Counted from the first letter of the stretch, positions 1 through 9,045 are shown. The stretch: DNA of 46,595 bases from Candidatus Dormiibacterota bacterium (GCA_003132525.1 PKXZ01000016.1:1-46595); one strand, 5' to 3'. Notes: generated from the letters alone by a model not told the origin. Numbers and translations: made by a program.

Positions 1-148
1 TTCGAGACTTCTGGCCCGCGGACGGCGAATGGAAGCAGACTCGGAGACAGGACCGAGGATCAGGTTCGTTCTGTTTGCTCGAATCCCACCGCTTTGCGGG
101 TCAGCCTGCGCGCTGGTCTCGTATGCCCTTGGTAGGCTTCAACTCCGC

Positions 149-223
149 GCCGACGTAGCTCAGTGGTAGAGCAGCGGTTTCGTAAACCGCTGGCCGGGAG
201 TTCGAATCTCCCCGTCGGCTCCA
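149..223 (+). tRNA. tRNA-Thr (anticodon CGT), CCA encoded
   Basis: Acceptor GCCGACG (149-155) pairs with CGTCGGC (213-219). D-arm AGCTCAGTGGTAGAGC, anticodon stem-loop GCGGT-TTCGTAA-ACCGC, T-arm GGGAGTTCGAATCTCCC, then TCCA. Confidence 0.95.
200..221 (+). repeat. 22-bp direct repeat copy 1 (3' end of tRNA-Thr), candidate att core
   Basis: GTTCGAATCTCCCCGTCGGCTC, identical to 671-692. Confidence 0.9.
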
Positions 224-295
224 AGTTCGAATTCAAACCCGCTCGTCAGCGATGAACACCAGCGGTCGGCCCGGCTAGGCAACAACGGGAGATTG

Positions 296-724
296 ATGAT
301 GAACGGACGGAGCGACAAGAGCCCTCAGCGCGAGTTCCGCGGTACGGGGGTGTATTGGAGTCTTTTGCTGGGCGTAATTCTCGCAATTGCGATTCTCATC
401 GGCATCATTCAGAACGCGCAATCCGTGCAGCTCAAATACCTGGTCTGGAACCTCAGCACCCCCCTGATCGTGGTTCTGTTGGTCACGATCTTCGCGAGTG
501 TTCTTCTCACCGCACTAGTGGGCGTCGCGTGGCGGCACCGTCGGCGTCGGCAGCTGACGGACCGTGAAGAGTTGCGAGGGCTTCGCGGGCATATTCCGGA
601 TCGAGCGCCCGAGACCTCGGAAATGCCGACGGTCGAGAAGGCGCCCCCCCGCAGTGAATCGGGACCATATGTTCGAATCTCCCCGTCGGCTCAGTGCAAC
701 TGTGTTCCTCCGGCTGCTGCATGA
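296..724 (+). CDS. LapA (DUF1049)-like small membrane protein with C-terminus running through a tRNA fragment
   Basis: Two TM segments (YWSLLLGVILAIAILIGIIQNAQSVQLKYLVW...) typical of LapA-domain proteins. The C-terminal residues VRISPSA are encoded by the tRNA 3'-end repeat. Confidence 0.65.
   Translation: MMNGRSDKSPQREFRGTGVYWSLLLGVILAIAILIGIIQNAQSVQLKYLVWNLSTPLIVVLLVTIFASVLLTALVGVAWRHRRRRQLTDREELRGLRGHIPDRAPETSEMPTVEKAPPRSESGPYVRISPSAQCNCVPPAAA
671..692 (+). repeat. 22-bp direct repeat copy 2 (tRNA-Thr 3'-end duplicate), candidate att scar
   Basis: Exact copy of 200-221 located inside ORF 296-724. Confidence 0.9.
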
Positions 725-746
725 CAAAAACGCATTCGGCTGATCC

Positions 747-866
747 CTGATCTCCAAGCAGTTCGGCCACAGCCGCATGAACGTCACGGCGAAGTACTAC
801 ACGCGCTTCGCGGAGGAACTCGGGCGGGACGCTGCCGACACGCTCGAGGCACGCATCGCCGGCTAA
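747..866 (+). pseudogene. Tyrosine recombinase (phage-type integrase) C-terminal remnant
   Basis: Reading frame at 747 gives LISKQFGHSRMNVTAKYYTRFAEELGRDAADTLEARIAG*, with the GHS...Y arrangement of integrase C-termini. An in-frame TGA at 741-743 precedes it and there is no upstream catalytic domain. Confidence 0.7.
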
Positions 867-1033
867 GCCGGGCGCAAGAACCTCAAATAGAATGCCGAGA
901 ACACCAGGACAATGCCGACGTTTGCTATCAGCCGCTCCCCGAACTGGTGACTGAAGAACAGGACGTCCACGCACACCACGGCGGCTACGAGCACGACCAC
1001 GTAACAAGCGACCACGGGTGTCAGTCTTCCCAT
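863..1033 (-). CDS. Small (56 aa) hydrophobic protein
   Basis: Minus-strand ATG at 1033: MGRLTPVVACYVVVLVAAVVCVDVLFFSHQFGERLIANVGIVLVFSAFYLRFLRPA*. Two hydrophobic stretches; below the ORF-track length cutoff. Confidence 0.5.
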   Translation of the reverse strand: MGRLTPVVACYVVVLVAAVVCVDVLFFSHQFGERLIANVGIVLVFSAFYLRFLRPA

Positions 1034-1290
1034 CGTTCCTTTCTACTCTAGGCCTCGTACCTCCGAGGCGGTCCTGATTCTGACCACCTCACGGACGACT
1101 TACGGGGTGAGAAGCAGGGGACAGCACGGTACTGAGTGGTACGCCGTTGTATTCGAAACAGCGCGCCGGCCAATGCCGAGCAGCCCGCACCTTCGCTCCC
1201 GGCCGCCAGGTGGACTTGCGCCGCCGACGGTAGTCAGTGCTACTATCTACCAGTAGTCAGTAGCGCTGAGTAGCCGCTGTTGGAGGTTCC

Positions 1291-1620
1291 ATGGGCAAGC
1301 AGATGACCGAGATGCTCAAGGGCACGCTCGAGGGCATCGTCCTCGCGAGCCTGTCCGTGCGGTCCGCGTATGGCTACGAGATCACGGCACGGCTGCGGGA
1401 GCAGGGCTTCTCCGACATCGCCGAAGGCACCGTCTACGCCCTGCTCGTCAGGTTCGAGCAAAAGGGTTTTGTCGACGTGGAGAAGATCCCGTCCGAGAAG
1501 GGCCCTCCTCGCAAGGTGTATTCGCTCAATGCGCAGGGACAGGAATATCTCGAAGAGTTCTGGAGGACGTGGCGCTTTCTCGCGGAACAACTCGAACAGC
1601 TCCATGGAGGAGGCGGATGA
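1291..1620 (+). CDS. PadR family transcriptional regulator
   Basis: MLKGTLEGIVLASLS...AYGYEITARLREQGF...GTVYALLVRFEQKG, a PadR winged-helix signature. Confidence 0.9.
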   Translation: MGKQMTEMLKGTLEGIVLASLSVRSAYGYEITARLREQGFSDIAEGTVYALLVRFEQKGFVDVEKIPSEKGPPRKVYSLNAQGQEYLEEFWRTWRFLAEQLEQLHGGGG

Positions 1621-1991
1621 ACAAGCTCATCTCAAAGGTGGTCGGTGAGAAGCGGCAGTGGCGGGAGCACAAAGTGCGCACGCGACAGCTTCCCGAGAGC
1701 TATCGCACAGCGGTCGAGGCACTCGAGCGGTATCTGATGCATGTCGGACCCGGCGGGGACGGCGCCCACGCGGCTGCAATGTTCGAGGACCTCCTCGACC
1801 TGTTCGAGCAGAGCGCGGCGAACGGAACCCCGATCCGCGAGATCGTCGGTGAGGACCCCGTGGAGTTCCTCGAGGCGTTCGTTCAGAACTACCCGGACGG
1901 GCAGTGGAGGACCCGGGAGCGGAACCGGCTGATCAGCGCCATCGAGCGCGCCGCCGGAGAAAACACCGGCAGAGACCAGGGGGCCGTCTGA
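1617..1991 (+). CDS. DUF1048 domain-containing protein
   Basis: ATGA overlap with the PadR stop. Sequence MNKLISKVVGEKRQWREHKVRTRQLPESYR... resembles DUF1048 proteins, which commonly follow padR. Confidence 0.75.
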   Translation: MNKLISKVVGEKRQWREHKVRTRQLPESYRTAVEALERYLMHVGPGGDGAHAAAMFEDLLDLFEQSAANGTPIREIVGEDPVEFLEAFVQNYPDGQWRTRERNRLISAIERAAGENTGRDQGAV

Positions 1992-2800
1992 TGGCGACAC
2001 AGCCCGTTCAGGCGATCCACGTGCAGGGCCTGGAAAAATCGTACAAGAAGGTCCAGGCGTTGCGCGGCGTGGATTTCGACGTGGAGCGGGGCAGCATTTT
2101 CGCCCTGCTCGGATCCAACGGGGCGGGCAAGACCACAGTCGTGAGAATCCTGTCCACGCTGCTCAAGTCCGACGCCGGTAGGGCCAGCGTCAACGGGTTC
2201 GATGTCGCCACGCAGTCTGCAGACGTGCGGGGGTCCATCAGCCTCACGGGACAGTTCGCGGCGGTCGACGAAATCCTCAGCGGGCGGGAAAACCTCGTGC
2301 TGATCGCCCATTTGCGGCACCTCACGGACCCGGGCACGATCGCGGATGACCTGCTCGATCGTTTCTCGCTGACCGACGCGGCCGCGCGGAGGGTGTCGAC
2401 GTATTCGGGTGGCATGCGCCGCCGCCTCGACATCGCGATGAGCCTCGTCGGGAATCCGCAGGTCATCTTCCTTGATGAGCCGACGACCGGGCTGGATCCA
2501 GAGGCGCGCATCGAGGTGTGGCAGGCCGTGAAGAAACTTGCCGCGCACGGCACGACGGTGTTGCTGACCACGCACTATCTGGACGAGGCCGAACAACTCG
2601 CCGACCGGATCGCGATCCTCCGCGGTGGTCGGATCGTCGTGAACGGGACTCTGCTCGAGCTCAAGCAGATGCTTCCTCCCGCCAAGGTCGAATACGTCGA
2701 GAAGCAGCCGACTCTCGAGGACGTCTTCCTCGCCATCGTGGGTAATGACCACCAGGACGGCGACGGCGGCCATGACCACAACGCCGGCACGAACGAGTAA
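1991..2800 (+). CDS. ABC transporter ATP-binding protein (DrrA/daunorubicin-resistance type)
   Basis: Walker A GSNGAGKTT, signature YSGGMRRRLDIAMSL, Walker B VIFLDEPTTGLD. Confidence 0.93.
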   Translation: MATQPVQAIHVQGLEKSYKKVQALRGVDFDVERGSIFALLGSNGAGKTTVVRILSTLLKSDAGRASVNGFDVATQSADVRGSISLTGQFAAVDEILSGRENLVLIAHLRHLTDPGTIADDLLDRFSLTDAAARRVSTYSGGMRRRLDIAMSLVGNPQVIFLDEPTTGLDPEARIEVWQAVKKLAAHGTTVLLTTHYLDEAEQLADRIAILRGGRIVVNGTLLELKQMLPPAKVEYVEKQPTLEDVFLAIVGNDHQDGDGGHDHNAGTNE

Positions 2801-2809
2801 GGAACGAGG

Positions 2810-3571
2810 ATGACCAAGCATTTCTTCGCCGACACGGCCTATCTGACGGGACGATCCCTGCGCCACATCACACGCAGCGTTGACACCATCATCACGACGA
2901 CGATCATGCCGATCGCCTTCATGCTGCTCTTCGTCTACGTGTTCGGCGGCGCGATCAAGCCAGGGTCGCATTCGTATGTGAACTACCTGCTGCCCGGCAT
3001 TCTGCTCATCACGATCGCTTCGGGCATCTCCTACACCGCATTCCGACTCTTCCTGGATCTGCAGAGCGGCATCTTCGAGCGCTTCCAGTCCATGCCGATC
3101 GCACGGTCATCCGTGCTGTGGGCGCACGTGCTGACATCGCTGGTCGCCAACCTGATCTCGCTCGTGGTCGTCGTGCTCGTCGCCCTTCTCATTGGCTTCC
3201 GGTCGGGGGCGGGAGCGCTGTCGTGGCTCGCGGTCGCCGGCATCCTCATCGTGTTCACCTTGGCGTTGACGTGGATCGCCGTGATCCCCGGTCTCTCCGC
3301 GAAGTCCGTGGACGGCGCGAGCGCGTTCTCCTATCCGCTGATCTTCCTGCCGCTCGTCAGCTCCGCATTCGTGCCCACCGACACGATGCCTGGCCCAGTT
3401 CGCGCCTTCGCCGAGTACCAGCCGGTGACGTCCATCGTCAATACGATCCGAGACCTGTACACACAGCAGCCGGCCGGCACCGACATCTGGATCGCGCTTG
3501 CGTGGTGTGTCGGCATCCTCATCGTCGCGTACGGCTTCGCCATGGTCATCTACCGCCGCAAGATCTCCTAG
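2810..3571 (+). CDS. ABC transporter permease (ABC-2/DrrB type)
   Basis: Six-TM hydrophobic pattern downstream of the DrrA-like ATPase. Confidence 0.9.
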   Translation: MTKHFFADTAYLTGRSLRHITRSVDTIITTTIMPIAFMLLFVYVFGGAIKPGSHSYVNYLLPGILLITIASGISYTAFRLFLDLQSGIFERFQSMPIARSSVLWAHVLTSLVANLISLVVVVLVALLIGFRSGAGALSWLAVAGILIVFTLALTWIAVIPGLSAKSVDGASAFSYPLIFLPLVSSAFVPTDTMPGPVRAFAEYQPVTSIVNTIRDLYTQQPAGTDIWIALAWCVGILIVAYGFAMVIYRRKIS

Positions 3572-3936
3572 TAGAGCGTCCGCGCATCTTCTCCGGATTG
3601 TCCATCGGGAAAGAGATCTGCTCGCGCTTCCACTGCCAGGTCGGCCAGTTGACTGGCCGCGAGTACGTCCACACCGGAGTCCATGAGCCAGGCGATCAGT
3701 CCGTCGCGCGTGAAGACCGGCGGGCGATTGTCGTATGTGACCTGACCAACCACGTCACCATGGCTCAGCGTCACCAGTCCCCAGCTTGAAATGCCCCACC
3801 TTGGAGAGAGACGTCCGAATAAGAGTCGATACGCAATCTCCTCGGTTACCTGCCACGAGACCACATCGACGTCACCCTTGCGCTCCGGGAAGCCGCCCTC
3901 GAGGACGTCGTCGTTGTCGTCGTTCGTTGCATCCAC
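3568..3936 (-). CDS. Hypothetical protein
   Basis: Intact 122-aa ORF convergent with the ABC permease (4-bp CTAG shared by both stop codons). No family recognised. Confidence 0.55.
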   Translation of the reverse strand: MDATNDDNDDVLEGGFPERKGDVDVVSWQVTEEIAYRLLFGRLSPRWGISSWGLVTLSHGDVVGQVTYDNRPPVFTRDGLIAWLMDSGVDVLAASQLADLAVEARADLFPDGQSGEDARTLY

Positions 3937-4008
3937 ACCCGAAAGGCTAATCCGAACGCTCCATGTGGGTGAGCCCTGGCAGTGCGGCCCCGGCCGAGGC
4001 CACCGTCC

Positions 4009-5238
4009 TCACCGGCCAGGAATTCGCGATCGCGAACGCCAGGCGTCTGAACCGACAATCAGCAGCGCCGCGTAGGCTGCGACAGCCGCCGCGAAGAACG
4101 CCGGCGGAAAGCCGTTACGTTGTGCGAGCGCTCCGGCGATCGCGTTGCCGGCGGCGGTGCCCCCGCCGACCGCCGTCGACATCCATCCGAACGCCTCCGC
4201 TCCGCGGGAGCCACCATGGCGATCGATCAGCAACGACGTGGTCGCGAATGCGGGGTTCAACGCGAGGCCTCCGATCGCCAGAAGCAAACCGACAACAGCG
4301 AGCGGCAGCCCCGCGACAAGGGATGTCGTCGCCACCGCGAGCAGGCCAAGCAACAGGAGCAGGCGCGCGATCGGGTCTGCACGCCAGCGCACCCCTCCGT
4401 ACAGCAAGGCTCCGGTGATGCCGCCTACCGAGACCGCGGCGATGAGGATTCCTCCCAGGGCGGGCACCCCTCGAGTGATCGCGAGCGACGGTGCGGCGAC
4501 TTGAAAGACGCCGAGTGTGGATCCGAGCAGGAACGCAACCGCGAGAACGACTGGTACGGCGGTCGCTCGATGCCGGCGTGATGTGACCTGCACGTCGGCG
4601 CGTGCAATGGATTTCGTGGTGCCGAGCGCAGCGAACCCGATCGTCGCGACGCCACTGATCGTTGCGGCCGTGATCAGTGCAACGCCGGCGCCGAATGCGA
4701 CGAGAGCCGCGATCAACAGTGGCCCCGTGACAAGAGCGATCTCCTGTGTGAGGAACACCAGGCTGAAGGCCGCGGTGAGCTCATTCGCAGGCACGTGCCG
4801 GCCCCATTCCACGCGCATCGCCACCGACACCGGCGGCAGCATCAACCCCGCGAGAGCACTGCAGAGGATCATCCCCCAGGCTCCGCCACCGGCTCGCGCG
4901 ACGGCGACAACCCCGACCAACGCGGCGGCGTGCACCGGTCCGCAGATCAGCATCACCAGTCGCGTTCCATGCGAATCGATGAGCCGTCCCTGAATCGGCC
5001 GCGCAACAGCGGCTCCCACCCACAGGGCGGCGCTCACCGCGCCGGCGGCGATCAGTGACCCGGTCGCCTGACGCACCACCAGGACGAGGCCCAGTGGTGC
5101 CGCGCCCTGGGTGAGCTGCGCAAACAGGCCCAGTAGCGCCTGGCTACCCACGTGCGGTGTGCGGAGGAGCGTCGCGTAGACGCCTCGTTGCGGCGTTTGC
5201 AACTGGCGCGAGGACACGTCAGGACAGGTCCTGGGCAA
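4009..5238 (-). CDS. MFS transporter
   Basis: About 12 TM segments; GRLIDSHGTRLVMLICG loop typical of MFS. Confidence 0.85.
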   Translation of the reverse strand: MPRTCPDVSSRQLQTPQRGVYATLLRTPHVGSQALLGLFAQLTQGAAPLGLVLVVRQATGSLIAAGAVSAALWVGAAVARPIQGRLIDSHGTRLVMLICGPVHAAALVGVVAVARAGGGAWGMILCSALAGLMLPPVSVAMRVEWGRHVPANELTAAFSLVFLTQEIALVTGPLLIAALVAFGAGVALITAATISGVATIGFAALGTTKSIARADVQVTSRRHRATAVPVVLAVAFLLGSTLGVFQVAAPSLAITRGVPALGGILIAAVSVGGITGALLYGGVRWRADPIARLLLLLGLLAVATTSLVAGLPLAVVGLLLAIGGLALNPAFATTSLLIDRHGGSRGAEAFGWMSTAVGGGTAAGNAIAGALAQRNGFPPAFFAAAVAAYAALLIVGSDAWRSRSRIPGR

Positions 5239-5620
5239 TCTCCCAGATATGGCCGCTTGGGTCGGTGAAGGCGGCGGTGCGGATTCCCCACGGGCGGTTC
5301 ATCAGACCGTTCAGGAGCGTCACGCCGCGCTGTGTCAACTCTGCGCAGACGGCATCGGCATCGCCGACGCCGATCGTGAATTGTGAACGCGATTCCGCAG
5401 CACTGCTCCCAACGGCTGCAGGCGCGATGAGAGCACCGGCTGCCGCCACGTCCAGGAGATTGATCAGAACACCGCCGAAGCGGAAGACGGCTGAGTTCCC
5501 ATCCTCAAAGTGTACGGGCAGGCCGAAGGTGTCCTGGTAGAACTGTTTCGCCGCGCGGAGATCGTCGACGAACAGGGTGATTGCGCGGATTTCCTTCGCT
5601 TGCTCGGACCACCGACTCAT
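5219..5620 (-). CDS. VOC (glyoxalase/bleomycin-resistance) family protein
   Basis: MSRWSEQAKEIRAITLFVDDLRAAKQFYQDTFGLPVHFEDGN...FTDPSGHIWEIAQDL. Confidence 0.88.
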   Translation of the reverse strand: MSRWSEQAKEIRAITLFVDDLRAAKQFYQDTFGLPVHFEDGNSAVFRFGGVLINLLDVAAAGALIAPAAVGSSAAESRSQFTIGVGDADAVCAELTQRGVTLLNGLMNRPWGIRTAAFTDPSGHIWEIAQDLS

Positions 5621-5750
5621 CTGGTGACTCTCCAATATGCAGCTCGACACGGCGCCCGCCCGCAGGCCGACACTGTAATCACAAACCTCAAGCCCGAGGC
5701 GGGCCCAGCAAGGTCCGGAGGAGCGTTTCTGATCTGACGTCATACCCCGG

Positions 5751-5777
5751 TGTCACAAGCGGGGCTGCTGTGGTGTC
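5751..5777 (+). promoter_or_regulatory. Candidate ECF41-type promoter upstream of the epimerase/sigma pair
   Basis: TGTCACA (5751-5757), 16 nt, TGTC (5774-5777); resembles the recalled ECF41 consensus TGTCACA...CGTC. Located 31 nt upstream of ATG 5808. Confidence 0.5.
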
Positions 5778-5807
5778 TTGTGGGTAGGTGACACCCCCAA
5801 CAAGGAG

Positions 5808-6746
5808 ATGACGATGAGAGTGTTTGTAGCAGGAGCGACGGGAGCGATCGGCAAGCAGCTGGTGCCGCGTCTGGTTGCCGCCGGCCACGACGTTCACGGC
5901 ATGACGCGCAGTGCGTCAAAAGCGGTGATGCTCCGCGAGCTGGGCGCTGTGCCGGTGGTCGCGGATGCGCTGGATCCGGATCAGGTTGCCGATGCGGTGG
6001 GCAGGGCTCGGCCGGACGTCATCGTTCATCAGCTCACCGCGATCCCGGCAACCTTGGATCTGCGCCACTTCGATCGTGATTTCGAACTGACCAACCGCCT
6101 GCGGACCGAGGGAACCGATCACCTGCTGTCGGCCGGGCAGGCAGTGGGAGTGCGGCGGTTTATCGCGCAGAGCTACTTCGGCGCATATGCGCGCACCGGC
6201 TCGGCCGTCAAGACCGAGGAGGACCCGCTCGATCCGGTGCCCGCGCGGGAGATGCGCGGGGTCGTGGCTGCCGTCCGTCACCTCGAGGAGGCGGTCCTCG
6301 GTGCACGGTGGACGGAGGGGATTCTGCTCCGCTACGGCGCGTTCTACGGTCCGGGGACCTCGCTGACGGCGGGCGCGGAGCAGGTGGAGCTGGTTCGCAA
6401 GGGCAGGTTCCCGCTGGTCGGCAACGGTGGCGGCGTGTGGTCCTTCATCCATATCGCCGACGCGGCAGAGGCGACGCTGGCGGCGGTCGAGCACGGCAGT
6501 CGCGGCGTGTATAACGTTGCCGACGATGACCCCGCTCCGGTCGCCGTGTGGCTGCCGGCGCTCGCCCAGGAGATCGGCGCCAGGAAACCCATGCACGTGC
6601 CACGGTTCGTCGGGCGGCTGTTCGCCGGTGAGGTCGGCGTGGTGATGATGACCGAGCTTCGCGGCGCCTCGAATGCAAAGGCAAAGCGCGAGCTGGCGTG
6701 GCAGCCAGGCCATCCCAGCTGGCGGCAGGGGTTTGCGGCGGCGTGA
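5808..6746 (+). CDS. NAD-dependent epimerase/dehydratase family protein
   Basis: MTMRVFVAGATGAIGKQLVPRLVAAGHDVHGMTR (GxxGxxG Rossmann); AAGGAG RBS upstream. Confidence 0.9.
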   Translation: MTMRVFVAGATGAIGKQLVPRLVAAGHDVHGMTRSASKAVMLRELGAVPVVADALDPDQVADAVGRARPDVIVHQLTAIPATLDLRHFDRDFELTNRLRTEGTDHLLSAGQAVGVRRFIAQSYFGAYARTGSAVKTEEDPLDPVPAREMRGVVAAVRHLEEAVLGARWTEGILLRYGAFYGPGTSLTAGAEQVELVRKGRFPLVGNGGGVWSFIHIADAAEATLAAVEHGSRGVYNVADDDPAPVAVWLPALAQEIGARKPMHVPRFVGRLFAGEVGVVMMTELRGASNAKAKRELAWQPGHPSWRQGFAAA

Positions 6747-7660
6747 CCGATCGCGAGCAGCTGCTTGACGAGCTGAGACCGGTCGCGTTCGCGATCGCCT
6801 ACCGGATGCTCGGCAGCGTCTCCGAGGCCGAGGACATGGTGCAGGAGGCGTTGTTGCGCGTGCATCAAACCCTTGACGCGGGAGACGAGATTGCATCGCC
6901 GCGCGCATTCGTCGCCACAGTGACCACGCGGCTGGCGATCAACGAGTTGCGCTCCGCGCGCGCCCGTCGTGAAAGGTATGTCGGCGACTGGCTGCCAGAG
7001 CCGATCATCACCGACGCCAGCGATGATCCGGCCCGGCACGCCGAGACAAACGAGTCGCTGTCGCTGGCGATGCTCGTGCTCCTGGAGACGTTGTCGCCTG
7101 AGCAGCGAGCCGTGCTGCTGCTGCACGACGTGTTCGATTACGGGTATCCGGAGATTGCGACGATCGTCGGCAAGACCGAGACCAACGTGCGCCAGCTCGC
7201 CACCCGCGCGAGACGCCACGTCGAACAGCGCCGTCCTCGCTACCAAACCACTCGTGAGCAGCGCGACGAGCTGGCACGACGGTTCTTCGCGGCCGCCGAG
7301 CAAGGCGATCTCGCCGGGCTCGAGGCGTTGCTCGCTCACGATGTTCAGCTGACCGGCGACGGCGGCGGCAAGGCCCCCGCGCTCGCGCGGTCGCTGCGCG
7401 GGCGCGACCGCGTCGCGCGCACGCTGATCAACTGGGTCCGCTTGGCGGCGCGGCTTCCGGGCGTGTCGTTTCGCACCGTCGAAGTCAACGGCGGCCCGGG
7501 AGCCCTCCTTCTCGACGGCGAGCAGCAGCTGATCGGCGTATTGGGGCTCGATATCGCCGACGGTCAGATCACGAGCATCAGCTCGATCGTCAACCCCGAC
7601 AAGCTGAGGCACCTCGGGCCGGTCGCCGACATCGCATCGCTGCTGAGGTCAGCTCGATGA
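6743..7660 (+). CDS. RNA polymerase sigma factor, SigJ/ECF41-like with SnoaL-like C-terminal extension
   Basis: GTG start overlapping the epimerase stop (GTGA). Region 2 FAIAYRMLGSVSEAEDMVQEALLR; C-terminal extension of about 120 aa. Confidence 0.88.
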   Translation: MTDREQLLDELRPVAFAIAYRMLGSVSEAEDMVQEALLRVHQTLDAGDEIASPRAFVATVTTRLAINELRSARARRERYVGDWLPEPIITDASDDPARHAETNESLSLAMLVLLETLSPEQRAVLLLHDVFDYGYPEIATIVGKTETNVRQLATRARRHVEQRRPRYQTTREQRDELARRFFAAAEQGDLAGLEALLAHDVQLTGDGGGKAPALARSLRGRDRVARTLINWVRLAARLPGVSFRTVEVNGGPGALLLDGEQQLIGVLGLDIADGQITSISSIVNPDKLRHLGPVADIASLLRSAR

Positions 7661-7695
7661 CGGGGTGGACCTCACTGATAAGCGCACCTGGTCGG

Positions 7696-9045
7696 CTATG
7701 GCACGTATGCCTGCAGGTTTGGGCCCGCAACCAACAGTTCGCCATCCGCAAAAACAGGCTGGGCGAAGATCGGATCAGCGTATGAGAGTGTCTTGAGGAT
7801 CGTACCGTTGGCCTTGTTCATCAGATAGACGGCGCTCGTCCCACCGGTATCGTTGTAGGTCGGGACTGCGAGAACCCCACTGCCGTCGAGGCTGGGTGTA
7901 CCGACCACCGGGCCCGTGCTCAGCGGCTTCTCCCACACCACCGCACCGCTGGTCGTGAGCTCGTACATGCTCCCCGGAGGCGCGCCCGTCGTCGCGGCAT
8001 CGGCGCCGATGAAGAGGTGGGTGCCGTCGTAGTCGGCGGACCCGCCGCAGAACGCGAACCCTTTGGGAGCAAAGGGAATCCCCAGCTGTATCTGCCAGGC
8101 GGTGGAGGTTTGATTGGAGTTGAGCGACGCCTGTGTCAGCGCGTAGAACACACCATCCTTGTTGCAGGCGCCAACCATCGGCGTGGTTCCCATCATGAAC
8201 AGCGTTGGGCTGGCGTTGAAGTCGCTGTTCTTGCCATACAGCCCCGGTATCTGATATGCACCGAGACGGGCGAGCGTTCCACCCGCGAGCTTCACTATTG
8301 CTGTCGCGTCGGTTCCGGGCGTGCCGTTGTCGTCGCCAGTGGTGATGTACACCGAGCCATCGGGAGCGACCGCGGCCGCGGTGTAGACCGACGCGCCTTC
8401 AACTGTCGGGCTGCCGGACGTGTAGTACTTGCCCACTTGCTTGCCCGTATGTTGATTGAGCGACACGAGTCCGTCATTGCCCGCCTCGTCGCAGTCGGTC
8501 GCGATCCCATAGTAGATATCGCCATTGGCGACGGTGGGGCTTGCCCAGTTGTAGTAGGCAGGCTTCGTGCTCCCGACCAGCGTGCGCCAGACGGTGGCTC
8601 CCGTTGCAGCGTTCAGCGCGTACAGGTAGTGATCGGCGGCGCCGACATAGACCGTCAGCTTGCCGGTCACCGGGTCCTTGGCCACGGTGGCGCTCGAGAC
8701 GATGCCTGCCTTTGAGCAGTCCGAGATCTTCAACGACTTGGTCCACTTGATCGCGCCGGTGGTGGCGTTGATCGCGTAGAAGTCGCCGTTCTCCGACCCG
8801 ATGTAGACGACCCCAGCGTTGACAGCCGGCGAGGCATTGAGAGTCCCACTCGGTGTCCACGTCCATATCGAGTGCGCGCCGCTCGCGTTGGCGACGGTGA
8901 CCGTGGTTGCACTGGGAACGTACGACGCATGCGCCGGTCCCCCGAGATACGCAGGGTAATTGTTGAGGGCGGCTGCCATGACGCTCCCTGCGAAGGCGAC
9001 GCAACTCATGGCGGCAACTCCGGCCGCCGCAATGCGACGGATCAT
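7696..9045 (-). CDS. Secreted PQQ/quinoprotein-like beta-propeller protein
   Basis: Signal peptide MIRRIAAAGVAAMSCVAFAGSVMA. Repeats such as VVYIGSENGDFYAINATTGAIKWTKSL and VYVGAADHYLYALNAATGATVWRT. Confidence 0.85.
   Translation of the reverse strand: MIRRIAAAGVAAMSCVAFAGSVMAAALNNYPAYLGGPAHASYVPSATTVTVANASGAHSIWTWTPSGTLNASPAVNAGVVYIGSENGDFYAINATTGAIKWTKSLKISDCSKAGIVSSATVAKDPVTGKLTVYVGAADHYLYALNAATGATVWRTLVGSTKPAYYNWASPTVANGDIYYGIATDCDEAGNDGLVSLNQHTGKQVGKYYTSGSPTVEGASVYTAAAVAPDGSVYITTGDDNGTPGTDATAIVKLAGGTLARLGAYQIPGLYGKNSDFNASPTLFMMGTTPMVGACNKDGVFYALTQASLNSNQTSTAWQIQLGIPFAPKGFAFCGGSADYDGTHLFIGADAATTGAPPGSMYELTTSGAVVWEKPLSTGPVVGTPSLDGSGVLAVPTYNDTGGTSAVYLMNKANGTILKTLSYADPIFAQPVFADGELLVAGPNLQAYVP

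Noticed and set aside
1889-2971. 360-aa minus-strand ORF opposite the DrrA-like ATPase
   Set aside because: Antisense of a canonical ABC ATPase; no recognisable domain and biased composition.
6344-7612. 422-aa minus-strand ORF opposite the first sigma factor
   Set aside because: Antisense shadow of an ECF sigma gene with conserved regions 2 and 4.
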